64,000 nt of DNA, taken from Sipunculus nudus (taxonomy: Eukaryota > Annelida > Sipuncula > Golfingiida > Sipunculidae). The position numbers and the translations under genes are program-made. Shown in pieces: positions 37,751-50,129 of this stretch; positions within the stretch are counted from its first letter, which is position 1, and each line of letters starts with the position of its first letter. Below the pieces are notes generated by a model. The model saw nothing but the letters and a program-made list of their open reading frames with translations. It was not told where the DNA came from and did not search any database. The DNA is taken from the NCBI GenBank assembly GCA_026874595.1, contig CM049318.1, forward strand, positions 2,047,741 to 2,111,740. The letters run 5' to 3'.

Positions 37751-38316
37751 GTTGGTCCAAAGATATGTATAGTGGAGATTTGTGTAGAAAGCATAAATCA
37801 AGAAGTTTTAATTATAAAATTTCATTGTGTCAACAATTAATATCATAATTACCACTTCACTCTATTGCCAGTGTCACCTTCAGGCCAAAGACCTATCCTG
37901 GGTATTGCCAGCACCATGCAGTTATTGTATGGCAATATATTGCCATAGATCCGAACATATTGCAATATGCGTTACAATATTATCATTGTACCAGTTCATA
38001 GGATACAAGTGTGTTTTCTGATAAGTATATATGTGTGTGTGTGTGTGTGCTATTAAATCATAATGATAAAAATAAGGATAAATGAAAAAAAGCAGGTCAG
38101 TTTATTCCACGAATGAAAAAAGTACCCTTGGTAAAGTACTTAGAAATATGTGCTTTCACATAAACCTTAGTTTTGTTACAATTAATCAGCTTCAGTCACC
38201 TGTGATAAAATGTCACAAAATATTGACATATGAAAATTAAATAATCCCAATGTGCAGTTTGCCAGAATTTGTCTTTGGAAGTCAATACCCTAGTGAAATA
38301 TAATATTTTGGTTTTT
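37751..38316. other. Intron sequence with GT microsatellite
   Basis: AT-rich sequence with a short (GT)n run at 38032-38050 before the family D element. Confidence 0.5.
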
Positions 38317-38818
38317 AGTAAGTCAACTGAGGTATAGGAATGGCGCTTTGTCCGTCCTTCGTCCGGCCGTCCGGTCGTCTGGCCATCCGGCCCTCGGTTA
38401 GTAGGGCACAAATCGTAACTGCTGGTCCTAGAAAATTCTAAGTAAACGTCTCAAGAGGTCAATAAAAAATCTCCTTGGAAACCTGAAATTAGGTCACTGT
38501 GACCTATATCTGCTGAGCTATGGGGCTTGAAAGTACCCCCCAGAATAATCAAAAATATAATACAAAACCTCCAATATCATGATAATTAATGCATGGATTG
38601 TCATGAATCTTGCCTTGAATGTTGACCATGACTAGTTTTGTCAGTTCCTGAAAATTGGTGGCGCCACTTGTATTTTTTTGTTATTTTAACAAATATTTTT
38701 TTATTTTTTTTACTATTAAATAACAACAATCATGTCAGTTTCTCAGCTGTAATTACATCTTGTGTCCCAAAACTTGGTGTGTTTATTGATCACAAGTGGA
38801 CGCCATATAATTATATCC

Positions 38819-38852
<34 letters not shown>

Positions 38853-39012
38853 GTCCATCTGTCCATTCACACAAATTTGTTTCCAGATGATAACTCCATG
38901 TATTGATACATGGATTTTAAACTAGACTCACATATGGCCCACAACTAAAGCAAGAACCTATATGATTTTGGGGTCATGAGGTCAAAGGTCAAGGTCACAG
39001 GACTCATTTTTT

Positions 39013-41560
39013 AGCTCAGCTGACTGAAAGTCATCTGAGCTATAGCGATCACTCTTTGTCTGTCGTCCGTCTGTCCGTCTGTCCGTCCGTTAACCAGGCA
39101 CAAATTGTAACCGCTGAACCTAGAACCTTGTAACTTGGGATTTTGAGAGGTCCATGAAAAATCTCCTTGGAAACCAGAAATAATGTCTCTGTTACCCATA
39201 TCCTTCGAGCTATGGGGCCCCAAAGTACCCCCCAGAAAAGTCAAAAATTTCATACAAAAACTTCAATATCTCATTAACTACTTGACTGATGGTCATGATT
39301 TTTGGCATACATATTGATCATGAGATGTTCCATCACTTCCTGCAGACTGGTGGCACCACCTGTATTTGTTCGGGTTTTTTTACGAATTTTTTCTCTATTT
39401 TTGAGACCTTTAAAGTTATGAACATCTGTTAACAGGGCACACATCATTAAAACTGGACCTAGAATCTTCATTCTTGACACACGGGAGACCCATGAAAAGT
39501 CTCCATGGAAACCTGAAATTAGGTCTCTGTTACCCATATTCTTTAAGCTGTATGGCTCCAAATTACCCCCCAGAATAATGGAAAATTTGATACAAAAACT
39601 GCAGTATCTCAATAACTACAACACTGATGGTCATGATTTTCGGCATACATATTGATCATGACCTGTTCCATCAGTTTCTGCAGACTGGGTGCGCCACCTC
39701 TATTTTTTTCAAATTTTTACGATTTTTTTTCTCTTTTTTTGATACCTTTAAAGATGTGGTTATCTGTCAACAGGGTACAAATCGCAACAACTGGACCGAG
39801 AATCTTCATTCTTGTCATGCAAGAAGGCCCATGAAAAGTGCCTGTGGAAACTTAAAATTAGGTCTCTGTTACCCATATCCTTCAAGCTATAGGACTCCGA
39901 AGTATCCCTCAGAATAATGGACAATTTGATACAAAAGCTGAAGTATCTGAACAACTAATGGGGAGATCACCATGATTCTTTGCATGGATATTGATGTTTG
40001 TAAGTGTTTTTATTAGTTTCTGCAGACTGGTGGAGCCACCTGTATTTTTGTACCCGCCAAAACAAAGTTTTGTGGATACTATGTTATTGACCGGGTTCCT
40101 CCGCCGTTGCCGCGTTCGTTTCCAGAGAGCTCCTCTGGGACTTGATTTTATCAGCTTTCCAAGCTCATATTTCGGGAACCGTTTGACCGATCGGGCCAAA
40201 ATTTTGCATGTATATAAATCTAACATAGCTCTTTATCATACGCTAAACTGGTGGCGCCACCTGCAACCATTTATGCACAGCGTCTGTCTGTTTGTCTGCC
40301 GTGCAATAATGTCACTCATATCTCGGCAGTGGTTTGACATATCTGCCTAAAATTTTGCAGTTTTATACATCCTGGATAGCTTTCTTGATTTTATGACAGG
40401 TGGCACCACCTACATTCACATTCACGCTGATGACATCCAAGCTCATATCTCGGGAACCGTTTGACCGATCGGGCCAAAATTTTGCATGTGTATAGATCTA
40501 ACATAGCTCTTTATCATACACAAAACTGGTGGCACCACCTGCAACCATTTTTGCACAGCGTCTGTCTGTTTGTCTGCCGTGCAATAAAGTCACTCACATC
40601 TTGGCAGTGGTTTCACATATCTGCCTAAAATTTTGCAGTTTTATACATCCTGGATAGCTTTCTTGATTTTATGACAGGTGGCGCCACCTTTATTCTAGTT
40701 TATGCTGCAGACATCCAAGCTCATATCTCGGGAACCGTTTGAACGATTGGGCCAAAATTTTGCATGTGTATAGATCTCACATAGGTCTTTATCATACACA
40801 AAACTGGAGGGGCCACCTGCAACAATTTTTGCACATTTTGCACAGCGTCTGTCTGTTGGTCTGCCGTGGCCTAAAATCACTCATTTCTCTGTAGTGGTTT
40901 GACATAACTGCCTAAAATTTTGCAGGTTTATACATCCTGGATAGCTTTCTTGATTTTATGACAGGTGGCGCCACCTACATTCTAGTTAACGCTGCACACA
41001 TCCAAGCTAATATCTCAGGAACCATTTGACCGATTGGGCCAAAATTGTGCTTGTGTTTAGATCTCACATAGGTCTTTATCATACACAAAACTGCAACCAT
41101 TTTTGCACAGCGTCTGTCTGTTTGTCTGCCGTGGGCTAAAATCACTCATATCCATGTAGTGGTTTGACTTTTCTGCCTAAAATTTTGCATATGTATACAA
41201 CTTGGACAGCTTTCTGGATTTGTGGTAGGTTGCACAACCTACATTCACATTTAGGCTGCAGACATCCATGCTAATATGCAACATACCTCACTCTGTTTCC
41301 CCTTGCCACTCAATCCATGCCTCACTTCACTCTGATTTTGGCAGATACACGTAGTCACTTGTCGACTACCCGTATTCTAGTTTTTAAAGTTTACACATTT
41401 TTTCTCTATTTTTCAGATATATAAATACAGACTAAATCTTGGCCTGTTGGTTAATCTGTTTGATGCTTCAGTTGAATGGGTATCTACCATTCTGATGATA
41501 AAATTTCCTTTTGTGAATCTCTTCCCAGTCAGCTGAGCGTCATGACCCATGGGTCACTTG
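39013..41560 (+). mobile_element. Family C element, copy C3 (both ends present)
   Basis: Starts AGCTCAGCTGACTGAAAGTC, half of a 13-bp-stem 5' hairpin (39013-39041, one mismatch). It ends AGTCAGCTGAGC (41528-41539), the palindrome TGACCCATGGGTCA and CTTG (41557-41560), followed by TTTT. The body has core units each ending in GACTGGTGGNNCCACC. It is inserted in a T run of family D and is interrupted by family A copy A4. Confidence 0.75.
40050..41380 (+). mobile_element. Family A element, copy A4
   Basis: Starts GTACCCGCC with hairpin partner GTTTTGTGGATAC. It ends GGCAGATAC, the perfect hairpin GTAGTC-ACTTGTC-GACTAC (41351-41369) and CCCGTATTCTAG (CTAG 41377-41380), followed by TTTTT. Core units carry GGTGGCGCCACC at about 40252, 40677 and 40965. 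There is no coding frame. Confidence 0.75.
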
Positions 41561-41679
41561 TTTTAAAAGATTATGGCTGCATTTTGAGCCAAGCTTTTCA
41601 TCCGAAACTTTCCATTTTGCGCATTTAGCTGACTTGCCAGTATGGGGAGAGCATAAATGAATTTTGGGTCACATGGTTA

Positions 41680-42580
41680 AAGGTCAAGGTCACAGGGGCC
41701 ATCTGTTCACAAATTAGTTTCCAGATGATAACTCCAGTTTAGTCTGACATATTGGTTTCAAACTTAACTTATATATGACTCACCACTAAAGTAAGAACCG
41801 TGTCAATTTTGGGGTCCAACGGTCAAAGGTCAAGGTCACAGTACCCACTTATTTAGAAAGATTGTGGATGCATTTAAAGCCAAACTTTTCATCCCAAACC
41901 TTCCATCTTGCACATATAGCTGAGTTGCCAATAGGGGAAGAACCTGATTGATTTCGAGGTCACAAGGTCAAAGGTCATGGTCATAGGGGCCCATCTGTTC
42001 ACTTATTTGTTTCTGGATGATAACTCCACTTTGGATGGACTTTTGGTTTCAATTTTGACTTATATATGACCCACCAATAATGTAAGAACCCTTTCAATTT
42101 TGGGGTCATAAGGCCAAAGGTCAAGGTCACAGGACCCACTTCTTTTAAAAGATTGTTGATGTATTTTTAGCCCAACGTTCTGTCCCAAACCTATCTTCCA
42201 GATGTTGCTCACCTGCCAATAGTGGAAGTAACTTATGGTTTTATGGGTCACAAGGTCAAAGGTCAAGGTCATGGGGGCATCTATCTACATATTAGTTTCC
42301 AGATGATAACACCAGTTTGGTTTGAAATATTGGTTTCAAACTTGACTTATATATGGCCCACCACTAAAGTAAGAACTGTTGATTCTGGGGTCATGAGATC
42401 AAAGGTCAAGGTCACAGGACCCACTACTTTAGAAGGATTGTGGATGCATTTTAAGCCAAACTTTCATCTCAATCCTTCCATCATCAACATGTGGTGCACC
42501 TGCCAATGCGGGAAGTTTCCTTTTGATTTTGGGGTCACTAGGTCAAAGGTTAAGGTCACAGGGCCCATCTATTCACAAAT
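41680..42580 (+). repeat. Array of AGGTCA half-sites, about 143-bp period
   Basis: The motif GGTCAAAGGTCAAGGTCAC or a close variant occurs near 41686, 41823, 41967, 42113, 42250, 42400 and 42541, in direct repeats of about 140 bp. Each instance contains AGGTCA-A-AGGTCA (DR1-like) and TCAAGGTCA. Other copies are at 38983-39000, 50898 and 51054. Confidence 0.8.
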
Positions 42581-42718
42581 TAGTTTATGGATGATAACTC
42601 CAGTTTGGGTAGACAGGTTGGCTTCAAACTGATCACAGGACCAATATTTTGGAAAACCTAATAAACATATATCCTTATAGACAAATGCAGCTGAGCGTCA
42701 AGACCCATGGGTCCCTAG

Positions 42719-42964
42719 TTTATGTATATTTTGAAAACGGAAAACTCACATATTTGCAACATATTTACAATTTGGTTGTAGACAGTGCTGTTATAAATAC
42801 TCTGTGGGATTGATATATTTAATTGTATCGATAACAACTGGCAAAAACAAGTTTGCACCAGGATAGTCTGAATGTTTGTGACAAAAATTTTGTAACTTCT
42901 GTAACAGCAAAACGTGGCAATTAGGCATTTGACCACATTTTTTTTTGTTTTGTTTTTGTTTTAG
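42719..42964. other. Intron end with T-rich acceptor tract
   Basis: Unique AT-rich sequence ending in a long T/G-rich tract TTTGTTTTTGTTTTAG at 42949-42964, the acceptor of the next exon. Confidence 0.6.
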
Positions 42965-43059
42965 TGGGGATCACTGACCCATCTGTCAATCATGTCTGCG
43001 TGGAAGATCTCAAGAACAAAGTTGGCAGTCAGGCTCCTGCCAGAGAGCTTTTGACAGAG
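42965..43059 (+). CDS. Death-domain receptor gene, middle of death domain
   Basis: A 95-nt exon that enters in phase 1 and leaves in phase 0, with acceptor TTTTAG and donor GTAGGT. It codes a helix-rich piece with VEDLKNK and PARELLTE; the latter fits death-domain helix 4, which usually precedes a tryptophan-containing segment. The tryptophan comes in the next exon. Confidence 0.75.
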
Positions 43060-43360
43060 GTAGGTTCAAAGCAGTGACAGCAGAGAATGAAGTCTGTGTC
43101 CCTTCCTGTCTGAATAATACAAAAAGTTATTGGTGGATTGTAATTTTTTCTATGGTGGGCGTGAGGGGATAATTTAAATATATTTTTTTGTCCTTTATCC
43201 TGTTTTATTTGAGGGATGAATGTTTTACTGTCTGAATATCTCAGACTAGTGTATCAGATTTGAAAGGCAAAATTTCCATTATCAGTCTGATTTGGAGGAG
43301 AAGTGGGACTTGGAGCAAGGAAATGTTGGTTTCGAGAATGTTTCAGAAAAAAACTATATT
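43060..43360. other. Short unique intron sequence
   Basis: About 300 bp of non-coding sequence between the exon and family A copy A5. Confidence 0.5.
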
Positions 43361-44259
43361 GTATCCGCCAAAAGAGAGTTTTGTGGATACTATGTTTTCA
43401 GTCGGACGCAGCCACAACCCCCCCTTAGGTTTCCGGAGAACTCCTCTGTAACTACCAGGTAGAATTTTTTCAAATTCAGAATTATGATCGGGTTGCATGT
43501 GAACTGCCTCGCCCTCATTTTTGGTTGACCTCTGACCTTTCCTCTCTGCCCAGTGTCCATTTGTGCATCTGTTTCATAAACCCACATATCTCGGGAACCA
43601 TTTGACCGATCAGGCTAAAAATTTTGCACAAATGTAGCCCTTGGATAGCTTTATAACATACACTAAAAATGGTGGACCACCTGCAACCATTTTTGCACAG
43701 CGTCCATCTGTTTATCTGCTATGGGATAAAAACACTCATATCTTGGCAGTGGTTTGACTTATCCACCTGAAATTTTGCAGGTTTATACATCCTGGACAGC
43801 TTTCTTGATTTTATGACAGGTGGCGCCACCTTCATTCACATTTAGGCTGCAGACATCCAAGCTCATATCTCGGGAACAGTTTGACCTATTTGGCCAAAAT
43901 TTTGTATGTTTATAGATCTCACATAGCTCTTTATCATACGCAAAACTAGTGGTGCCACCTGCCTCCGTTTTTGCACAGCATTCTTCTGTTTGTCTGCTGT
44001 GGGATAAAATCACTCATATACAAGTAGTGGTTTGACTTATCTGCCTAAAATTTAGCACATGTGTACAGCTTGGACAGCAGTCTGGATTTTTATGGTAGAT
44101 GGTGCGACATACATACACATTTTGGCTGCAGACAGCTATGCTAATATGCAACACACCTCACTTTATTTCCCCTTGCCACTCAATCCATGCCTCACATCAT
44201 CCTTCCCACTCTGATTTCGGCGGATAGGCGTAGTCCCTTGTCCACTTCCCGTATTCTAG
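43361..44259 (+). mobile_element. Family A element, copy A5 (compact, 0.9 kb)
   Basis: Starts GTATCCGCC with partner GTTTTGTGGATAC, and ends GGCGGATAGG, a weak hairpin and GTATTCTAG (CTAG 44256-44259), flanked by TT on both sides. It has only about three core units, making it the shortest two-ended family A copy here. Confidence 0.75.
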
Positions 44260-44393
44260 TTTGTTTTAAAGTAGTTACCTTACAATACACAGTGATACCA
44301 TGAAGCAGTTACCAGGAAACATAGTAGTATGTGAGATAAAGTTGTGTAAGAATGTAAAGACATATATTTACACTTTAAAATTTTGTTTTTCAG

Positions 44394-44558
44394 GGCATGA
44401 ATCTTTGGATAGGTAAGGGAGGGGGCTCAGTCTCTGACTTAATTGAAGCTCTACAAGAGAGGAGCAGGAACGACCTGGTTTACCTTCTACAGGATCTTCA
44501 GACTCCTGAGTCCAACGACGAGGTCTCATTATCAACTGTCAGCACTACCACAGTATGA
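44394..44558 (+). CDS. Death-domain receptor gene, last exon with stop
   Basis: Acceptor TTTTGTTTTTCAG ends at 44393. The phase-0 frame of 54 codons ends with TGA at 44556-44558. It codes NLWIGKGGGSVSDLIEALQE and then RSRNDLVYLLQ, which fits death-domain helices 4-6: the conserved tryptophan, the 'T/S-V-x-x-L-I-x-A-L' helix, and the R/N-D-x-x-x-x-L helix. The last 15 or so residues are a Ser/Thr-rich tail. With the upstream exons this gives a membrane receptor with a cytoplasmic death domain, expected to recruit adaptors for apoptosis or NF-kB signalling. TNFR superfamily is the leading guess; other death-domain receptors cannot be excluded because the ectodomain lies outside the window. Confidence 0.8.
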   Translation, partial: GMNLWIGKGGGSVSDLIEALQERSRNDLVYLLQDLQTPESNDEVSLSTVSTTTV

Positions 44559-46330
44559 CAAACATTGTGTTCTAGTCAATGGTCAGATGCTGCATATTAT
44601 ATATATGTATAATATTATATAATATGAAATACCCCTCCTTGTACAGGAAAGTTCTGGTGTCTTGCTGAAGGAATTGCCAGTCTGTCAGCTCAAGCTAAGC
44701 ACTGGAGGTACAATAGTACACATATACCTTCATGCACTGATCAGACCAGAGACAGACATGACATGGCATGTCATGATATGAGAGCCTTGTATGTACAAAG
44801 TCTTATCAGACCATGCAGGCTACATCAGAAGCAACATGGATCAGCGCAATATGGATCAGCACAACCTGGCATGTAGAAAACATTGTTGCAGTGTTTGATT
44901 GATTGCAACCAGGCATGCTGCTTGCATCAGTGCAGTGTTTGATTGACTGCAACCTGCCATGCTGTCACTTTGATTGTACAGGAAGGAAAACCACATTCAT
45001 CAATCCACCAAATCAGTTTGAAGCAACAATTCTGAACTTGCTATATGTTGCTGAAAAATTTTGTATTAACACCATAGCATTGTAGTGTTTACGATGTATG
45101 TATCACCAAACTGAGGAAATACCTGACCCCATCTTATAAAGCTGAAATGTTGATTTTAGTACCTGTGTGTGGCTAATGCATATCTAAATGTTACTGCAGA
45201 CTAACAGGCATTCTTTACTGTGGGGCTTTAATCCTGCACTATAAACAGAGGTCTCTCATGGCACAGTAACCTATTACTTGTTTGGAGTGGATTACCACTA
45301 TATATACATATATGTACATTCATTTTGAGAATGTATGTCACTAAAACATAAATTTATAAATATTTTGTACAGGTAAACAGATGTACATCCATTTATATTT
45401 TTACAGTGTTGTCATGGATACAAGTACTCAATTATGAGTATTCCATCATTATAATTATCTGCTCCGGATGATATAACTGATGGTTAAACAGGGCCATGGT
45501 CAACATGACAGGTGGGAGGACCAAAATTAATTGATATTTATTCATTGAAATATTTTGAATAATGTTGAGATGGAAAATGTTGAGATTGAAAAGTAAAAAC
45601 ATCTTTGTTAAATTTTGGTGAAGAAAAATATAATTAATGGTAATTAATTAAGCCACATATGTAGGATTTATATTTATATCAGATTAATTTTGGATGCATA
45701 TATATAGATATTTTTATGAACTCTTTCTTAATAAATGCACAGACATTTCATCTTTCTTTGGGATCTGACTTTTAAACATCTCTGAAACATTCTATATCTT
45801 TGTTGTGTAAGTTGAAGTTTTCTGTTTTGTGTCATTCAAACAAAAGTCAGGAAACATTTTTAGTTACAGTTACATTTTATATTTGGACTTTACCAAAAAC
45901 CTATATGTTTTGGAGGTATTTAAGCACGCTTCATGTGTCTGTTTTAGGGTAATTTACTGTGAAGAGTATTTGTATATCAGTGTTGTAACTTTTGTCTAAA
46001 ACTGATTTTGGTCAGCAGTGTGTAAAGTTTGATTCATAAAAACCTGTGTCACAGGAAATAAGTATGGCTTACTAAATCAAATGAAATCAACATGTGTCAG
46101 TATGAGCTGTCAATGTGGTCACCTGTTTTATTCTTTACGGATGAAGGTTACGTTAACCTTTTTAGAATCTAGGAGACCTTATATAAAAAGAACTAGATAA
46201 AGAACTAGAATATGTAAACAACCAGATATTTTTATGCTCAATATACTACCGTAGTTATTGTTGAGATTGGTTGTTTGTCTTGCAACACTCTGTATGAAGA
46301 TAAAATAAATTTGTTTATGCGCAGATATAT
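44559..46330 (+). other. Probable 3' UTR and downstream sequence, two AATAAA signals
   Basis: Non-coding sequence after the stop codon. AATAAA occurs at 45730-45735 and 46304-46309, so the transcript may end near 45.75 or 46.33 kb. A short direct repeat (CAGTGTTTGATTGANTGCAA) occurs near 44888 and 44934. Confidence 0.45.
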
Positions 46331-47609
46331 ACATATATACATTTACTTGGTTTAATATGATTTTATGACAAATGACCTTTAATGTTGGTCTTTTGACCTT
46401 GGTTCAGTACTCTAATAATATATTACTCAATGAATTTTTTAACCTTTTTAAAGTGAGATTCTGACCTTCAAGGCATCATGAACAATAACACACACAAGTT
46501 AATTCAGGTAGGAACACTGGGTACCTGTCTCTCAAGACATTCTGAAACATAACCCATCGTGATCAAAGTACATAAGCAGAACAAGATGGCAGGTTATATT
46601 ATTTTGAGATAATTATTTTGCATATTTGTCTTATAAGAAGTTATTACCACTCTGTATGTTAGCAAGTCATCATTGCTTGTGTTGATCGCTCATTACATTA
46701 TTATTATTTTTTCTCCAGAATATTTTTTTAATACCAAGAAATATTACGTTACACAAAACCAATACATAATTATTTAATTTTTTGTCTTAGCTTTTCCAAT
46801 GTTTGCACTTTTTTTGTATGAACTCTTGAAATTTAATGGAGCAGTGAACAAAAACAGCTAATTCTTGGTTATATGTGAGCATTGCTCACTATGATCATTT
46901 GTGTGTTTCCTCTAAAGTATTAATTATTAAGTAAATAACTTACATTGGAAATTTATTACTTTTTTTGCTAGGCCTACATAACAATTTCATATCGTCATTT
47001 ACATATCAAAAGCAGGAGTTGCATATAATTTTTTTTTCAGTTCAACTTTACATGAGCATGTGCAAAGCGACTGCTTGACGAAGATTTTCCTTTCTGTTTG
47101 GGTCTGGGTTATCTTCAATAAAGGAGGATACTTTATTTCTTAATTTAAAAAAATGAGATGCAACTGAAAATTCCCAAACAGTTACCATCACAGCCAGTAT
47201 GTGTCGCTAGTGTGACAGGACAGTTGTGTTGAATGACCCATGGGAGAATACATGTATAAATATGATTAGTATTGTTATGAGTAATATGTTTTGTTTTAAT
47301 TTTTATTTTTACGACAGTTGATTCATATATTTCCGTGGTTTTAAAAATTGTAAATAGGTAAATGAGTGTATAGGTAATTTATTAGCGATATTTGTACATA
47401 TTTGGCTGATGTGGTACATGCAGACATCATTAGGTAATGTAGACGCCAAGCCATGATTTGATGTGTGAAACAGACGTCTGGCCACGGGGTCCATATGTGT
47501 TCTCAAAACGAGGCTCCGGGGGCAAGTTAACCACTGAATGATACCTGGTTTGTAGCAACGAATTATGCTTCCACGAAGCAACACAGACTATTGTTGAATT
47601 TTAATACTA
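46331..47609. other. Intergenic DNA, no gene seen
   Basis: AT-rich with slightly higher GC near 47440-47580. The minus-strand 91-codon frame there shows no domain and no splice support. Confidence 0.4.
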
Positions 47610-48158
47610 CAGTAAACCCCCGTTAATACGAACGGCTCTGTGGCCATTATGATGAGTATATATACAGTGTATTTATTAACAATGTTGTTGGCTTTTTGTT
47701 AGCGAAAATAAAACCACCTTGAATAAGACGTCTCATCTACAATGACAAGCAGTCATTTATACTGCAGCCTCATTGGTAAGTCACGTACGTTATCAAGTGG
47801 CATCCAAAGGCAAAAGACTAAAGAATGATGATATAAGTATTGACTGATCTAAAGATTGATATGATGAAATAAACTTGATCTTTTGTTTTATCTACCGAAA
47901 TTATCAGAATTTACACTCGTTCCATATTCCAATTGAGCCTCGTCATATTGTTAAGATTTTGATTGAATATTAAATGATTGATATGATTATGGATATGTTA
48001 TGTGTAGGTTATTGTATGGCCAGATCGGGGAAATAGAAACCTCGCGAAACAATAAAAAATGTTAATTGTGAAAATTCATCCCTATAAATATGAAGCCAAC
48101 CACAAATATAAACACAATCACTGTACTCAGAGAAGTTCGGATAAACGGGGTTTTACTG
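47610..48158. mobile_element. pogo/Tigger-like MITE
   Basis: TA-flanked element of 549 bp. The left end is CAGTAAACCCCCGTTAATAC and the right end, read inward on the other strand, is CAGTAAAACCCCGTTTATCC, so the inverted ends run about 24 bp and continue to GAAC. CAG...CTG ends with TA target duplication are the pogo-type Tc1/mariner pattern. There is no transposase. Confidence 0.75.
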
Positions 48159-48976
48159 TATAAATACCAGATTTGTTCTTTATTATAATATATGAATGGG
48201 AAAGTTAAAATTTGTTGAAAGAGTGTCACGAAATATATCGTTGTCAACATGCCCTCGGTCTGAGCAGAACAACTTCTGATTTGTCTTTTAAAAGGAGGCT
48301 TAAATTCGAATAAAATATGTAATATTGTTACTTTGCCGGTCGCAGCCCTTTCAGAGGCGTGATAGGTGCTGGCAATAATGAATAATTGAACATTTATAAT
48401 GTAGCTGTCTTTGTGTGAGCTTTATACAAGCATAATGATACCGGTGTATTCGTTTTCTGAAACGATGGACAACGGAAAATGGTAGATTTCTGGTATACAT
48501 CCGCTCTGTAAATTTTAGCAGTAGGTGTATATATTATAAAGATATTTATATTTTTATATATAAAAAGGAATATAATAAATATATATATATACATGTTTAT
48601 TTATTTTATTTTTTTATTAGATGTTTGAGTATGTGCGTTTGTTACCTGGTACATAATTCATTTGCAACATTTCTTATATACAGTCCGAGATTATATTATA
48701 TACGGGGCTGAAAATACGACTCCTTCAAATAAAATGGTGTTTAATTGTAAACCTTTATCAAGTTTTGGTTCCTTTATTATATATATGCAGGAAAAGGTAC
48801 ATTATCATGCAACTTCGAGCAGGTCTAGCCGGTCTGCAAGAAACAAAAAAAAAAAAAAACTAAACAAATGGAAATAAATCTCGACAAGTTATTTTAGGGT
48901 ATCTCATCAAAATCTTTGCCCGTTATCTCAAATACCCCCCCCCCCCCCACCATCTTTGTTTAAAACACATTCGTTA

Positions 48977-49007
<31 letters not shown>

Positions 49008-49096
49008 TCTGTGCTGGACATGTTCTGTATTAGATTATCTTCATGTCTTTATTATATTGCTTTACGTCCAATATGGAACAAAGATAATACTAGAAA

Positions 49097-49164
<68 letters not shown>

Positions 49165-50129
49165 ACAAACATTTAGATGTCTAAATCTTAATATAAGCAA
49201 GAATCCTTTCAACAAAATCAAAATTAATTGTGAGGATTAAGATAACCTCTGAAAAATTAATTTCTTTGGGGTCATCCCAAATCACCACAAAACAGTTCAT
49301 AATGGTTATGAGTTAATTTGCTGAAGAAAAAAAATCAGCCAACAAACATACAAGAAGGAATAAGTGGCGCAACATAATGCATATTTCAGGAAATCTGATG
49401 CTTCCGGTTTTCCTAAATCACACACTCACAAACATATGCAACATGTCTCAGTGTCAACCTCGCCCATTGAGTGTAACCCTCTGTCTTGAATCCAGATTTT
49501 ATTGCTCTTGGCGTCCCCTACATGTGCCGTGACCTTTAATCCTACCATATATCTATTGATTAATCACGGGGATGTATTCTGACATCGTTTGTAACATGTT
49601 GCATGAAACAGAAATTACTCCGTGTCTTGAAACATGTGCCAGTTCACTAAAAAAAGAAACGTTTTGCTGTACACAGTTGCAACAAGCATGTTCCGAAATA
49701 TGTTGGTCAACAAAGTCTCTATTGGTTCACCTGCTTTATACTTCTATATGATAATATACGCCGTGATATAATATTCGTTGTCGTCCTGACGGTATTGATT
49801 TCTATGAGAACCGTTGATAACTGGTGGTCAGCCGGCATCGATCGACGGCCCACGTTATCCCCAACTGCAGCTATCAAGGTGATGATAGGTGTCAGTGGGA
49901 TACCGGCAGTCCTGTACCAGGCCGTGGATGAAAGAGCAGAAATCCATGCCTCAAGATTGAAGAAATCTCATGATTTTGTAATCCAGAATTAGGCATGAAA
50001 ACGAGGAAAACTTTAGGTGGGGTGACCGCCGAAGTAAGGTTTAAAGGGAGGTCGTTCAAATATACAAATTTATGAAGAGACCTTAAAAATTAACACAAAA
50101 TGTCGGAACCTTGCAGGTGTATCCTTTTC
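48159..50129. other. Intergenic DNA with microsatellites
   Basis: Contains a C run (48939-48951), a CT tract (48979-49010) and a long (AT)n run (about 49100-49162). A 65-codon frame at 49795-49992 has balanced composition but no recognised domain or splice sites. Confidence 0.4.

Larger units (their letters stand above)
38317..42718 (+). mobile_element. Family D element, copy D1, hosting C3 and A4
   Basis: Begins AGTAAGTCAACTGAGGTATAGG after a T run, like the start of D2. It continues through GGTGGCGCCACTTG (38658) and a CTGT repeat (38818-38850). Family C copy C3 splits it at 39013-41560. It then carries an array of AGGTCA-type repeats and ends CAGCTGAGCGTC, the palindrome-like GACCCATGGGTC and CTAG (42715-42718). 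The 3' end is close to that of family C, so D looks like a C relative with a different core. Confidence 0.6.

Noticed and set aside
47309-47584. 91-codon minus-strand frame
   Set aside because: No recognisable domain, and it lies in unremarkable intergenic DNA near a MITE.
49795-49992. 65-codon plus-strand frame of balanced composition as a gene
   Set aside because: No domain, no splice signals that fit a neighbour, and no repeat family; it is too short to support alone.
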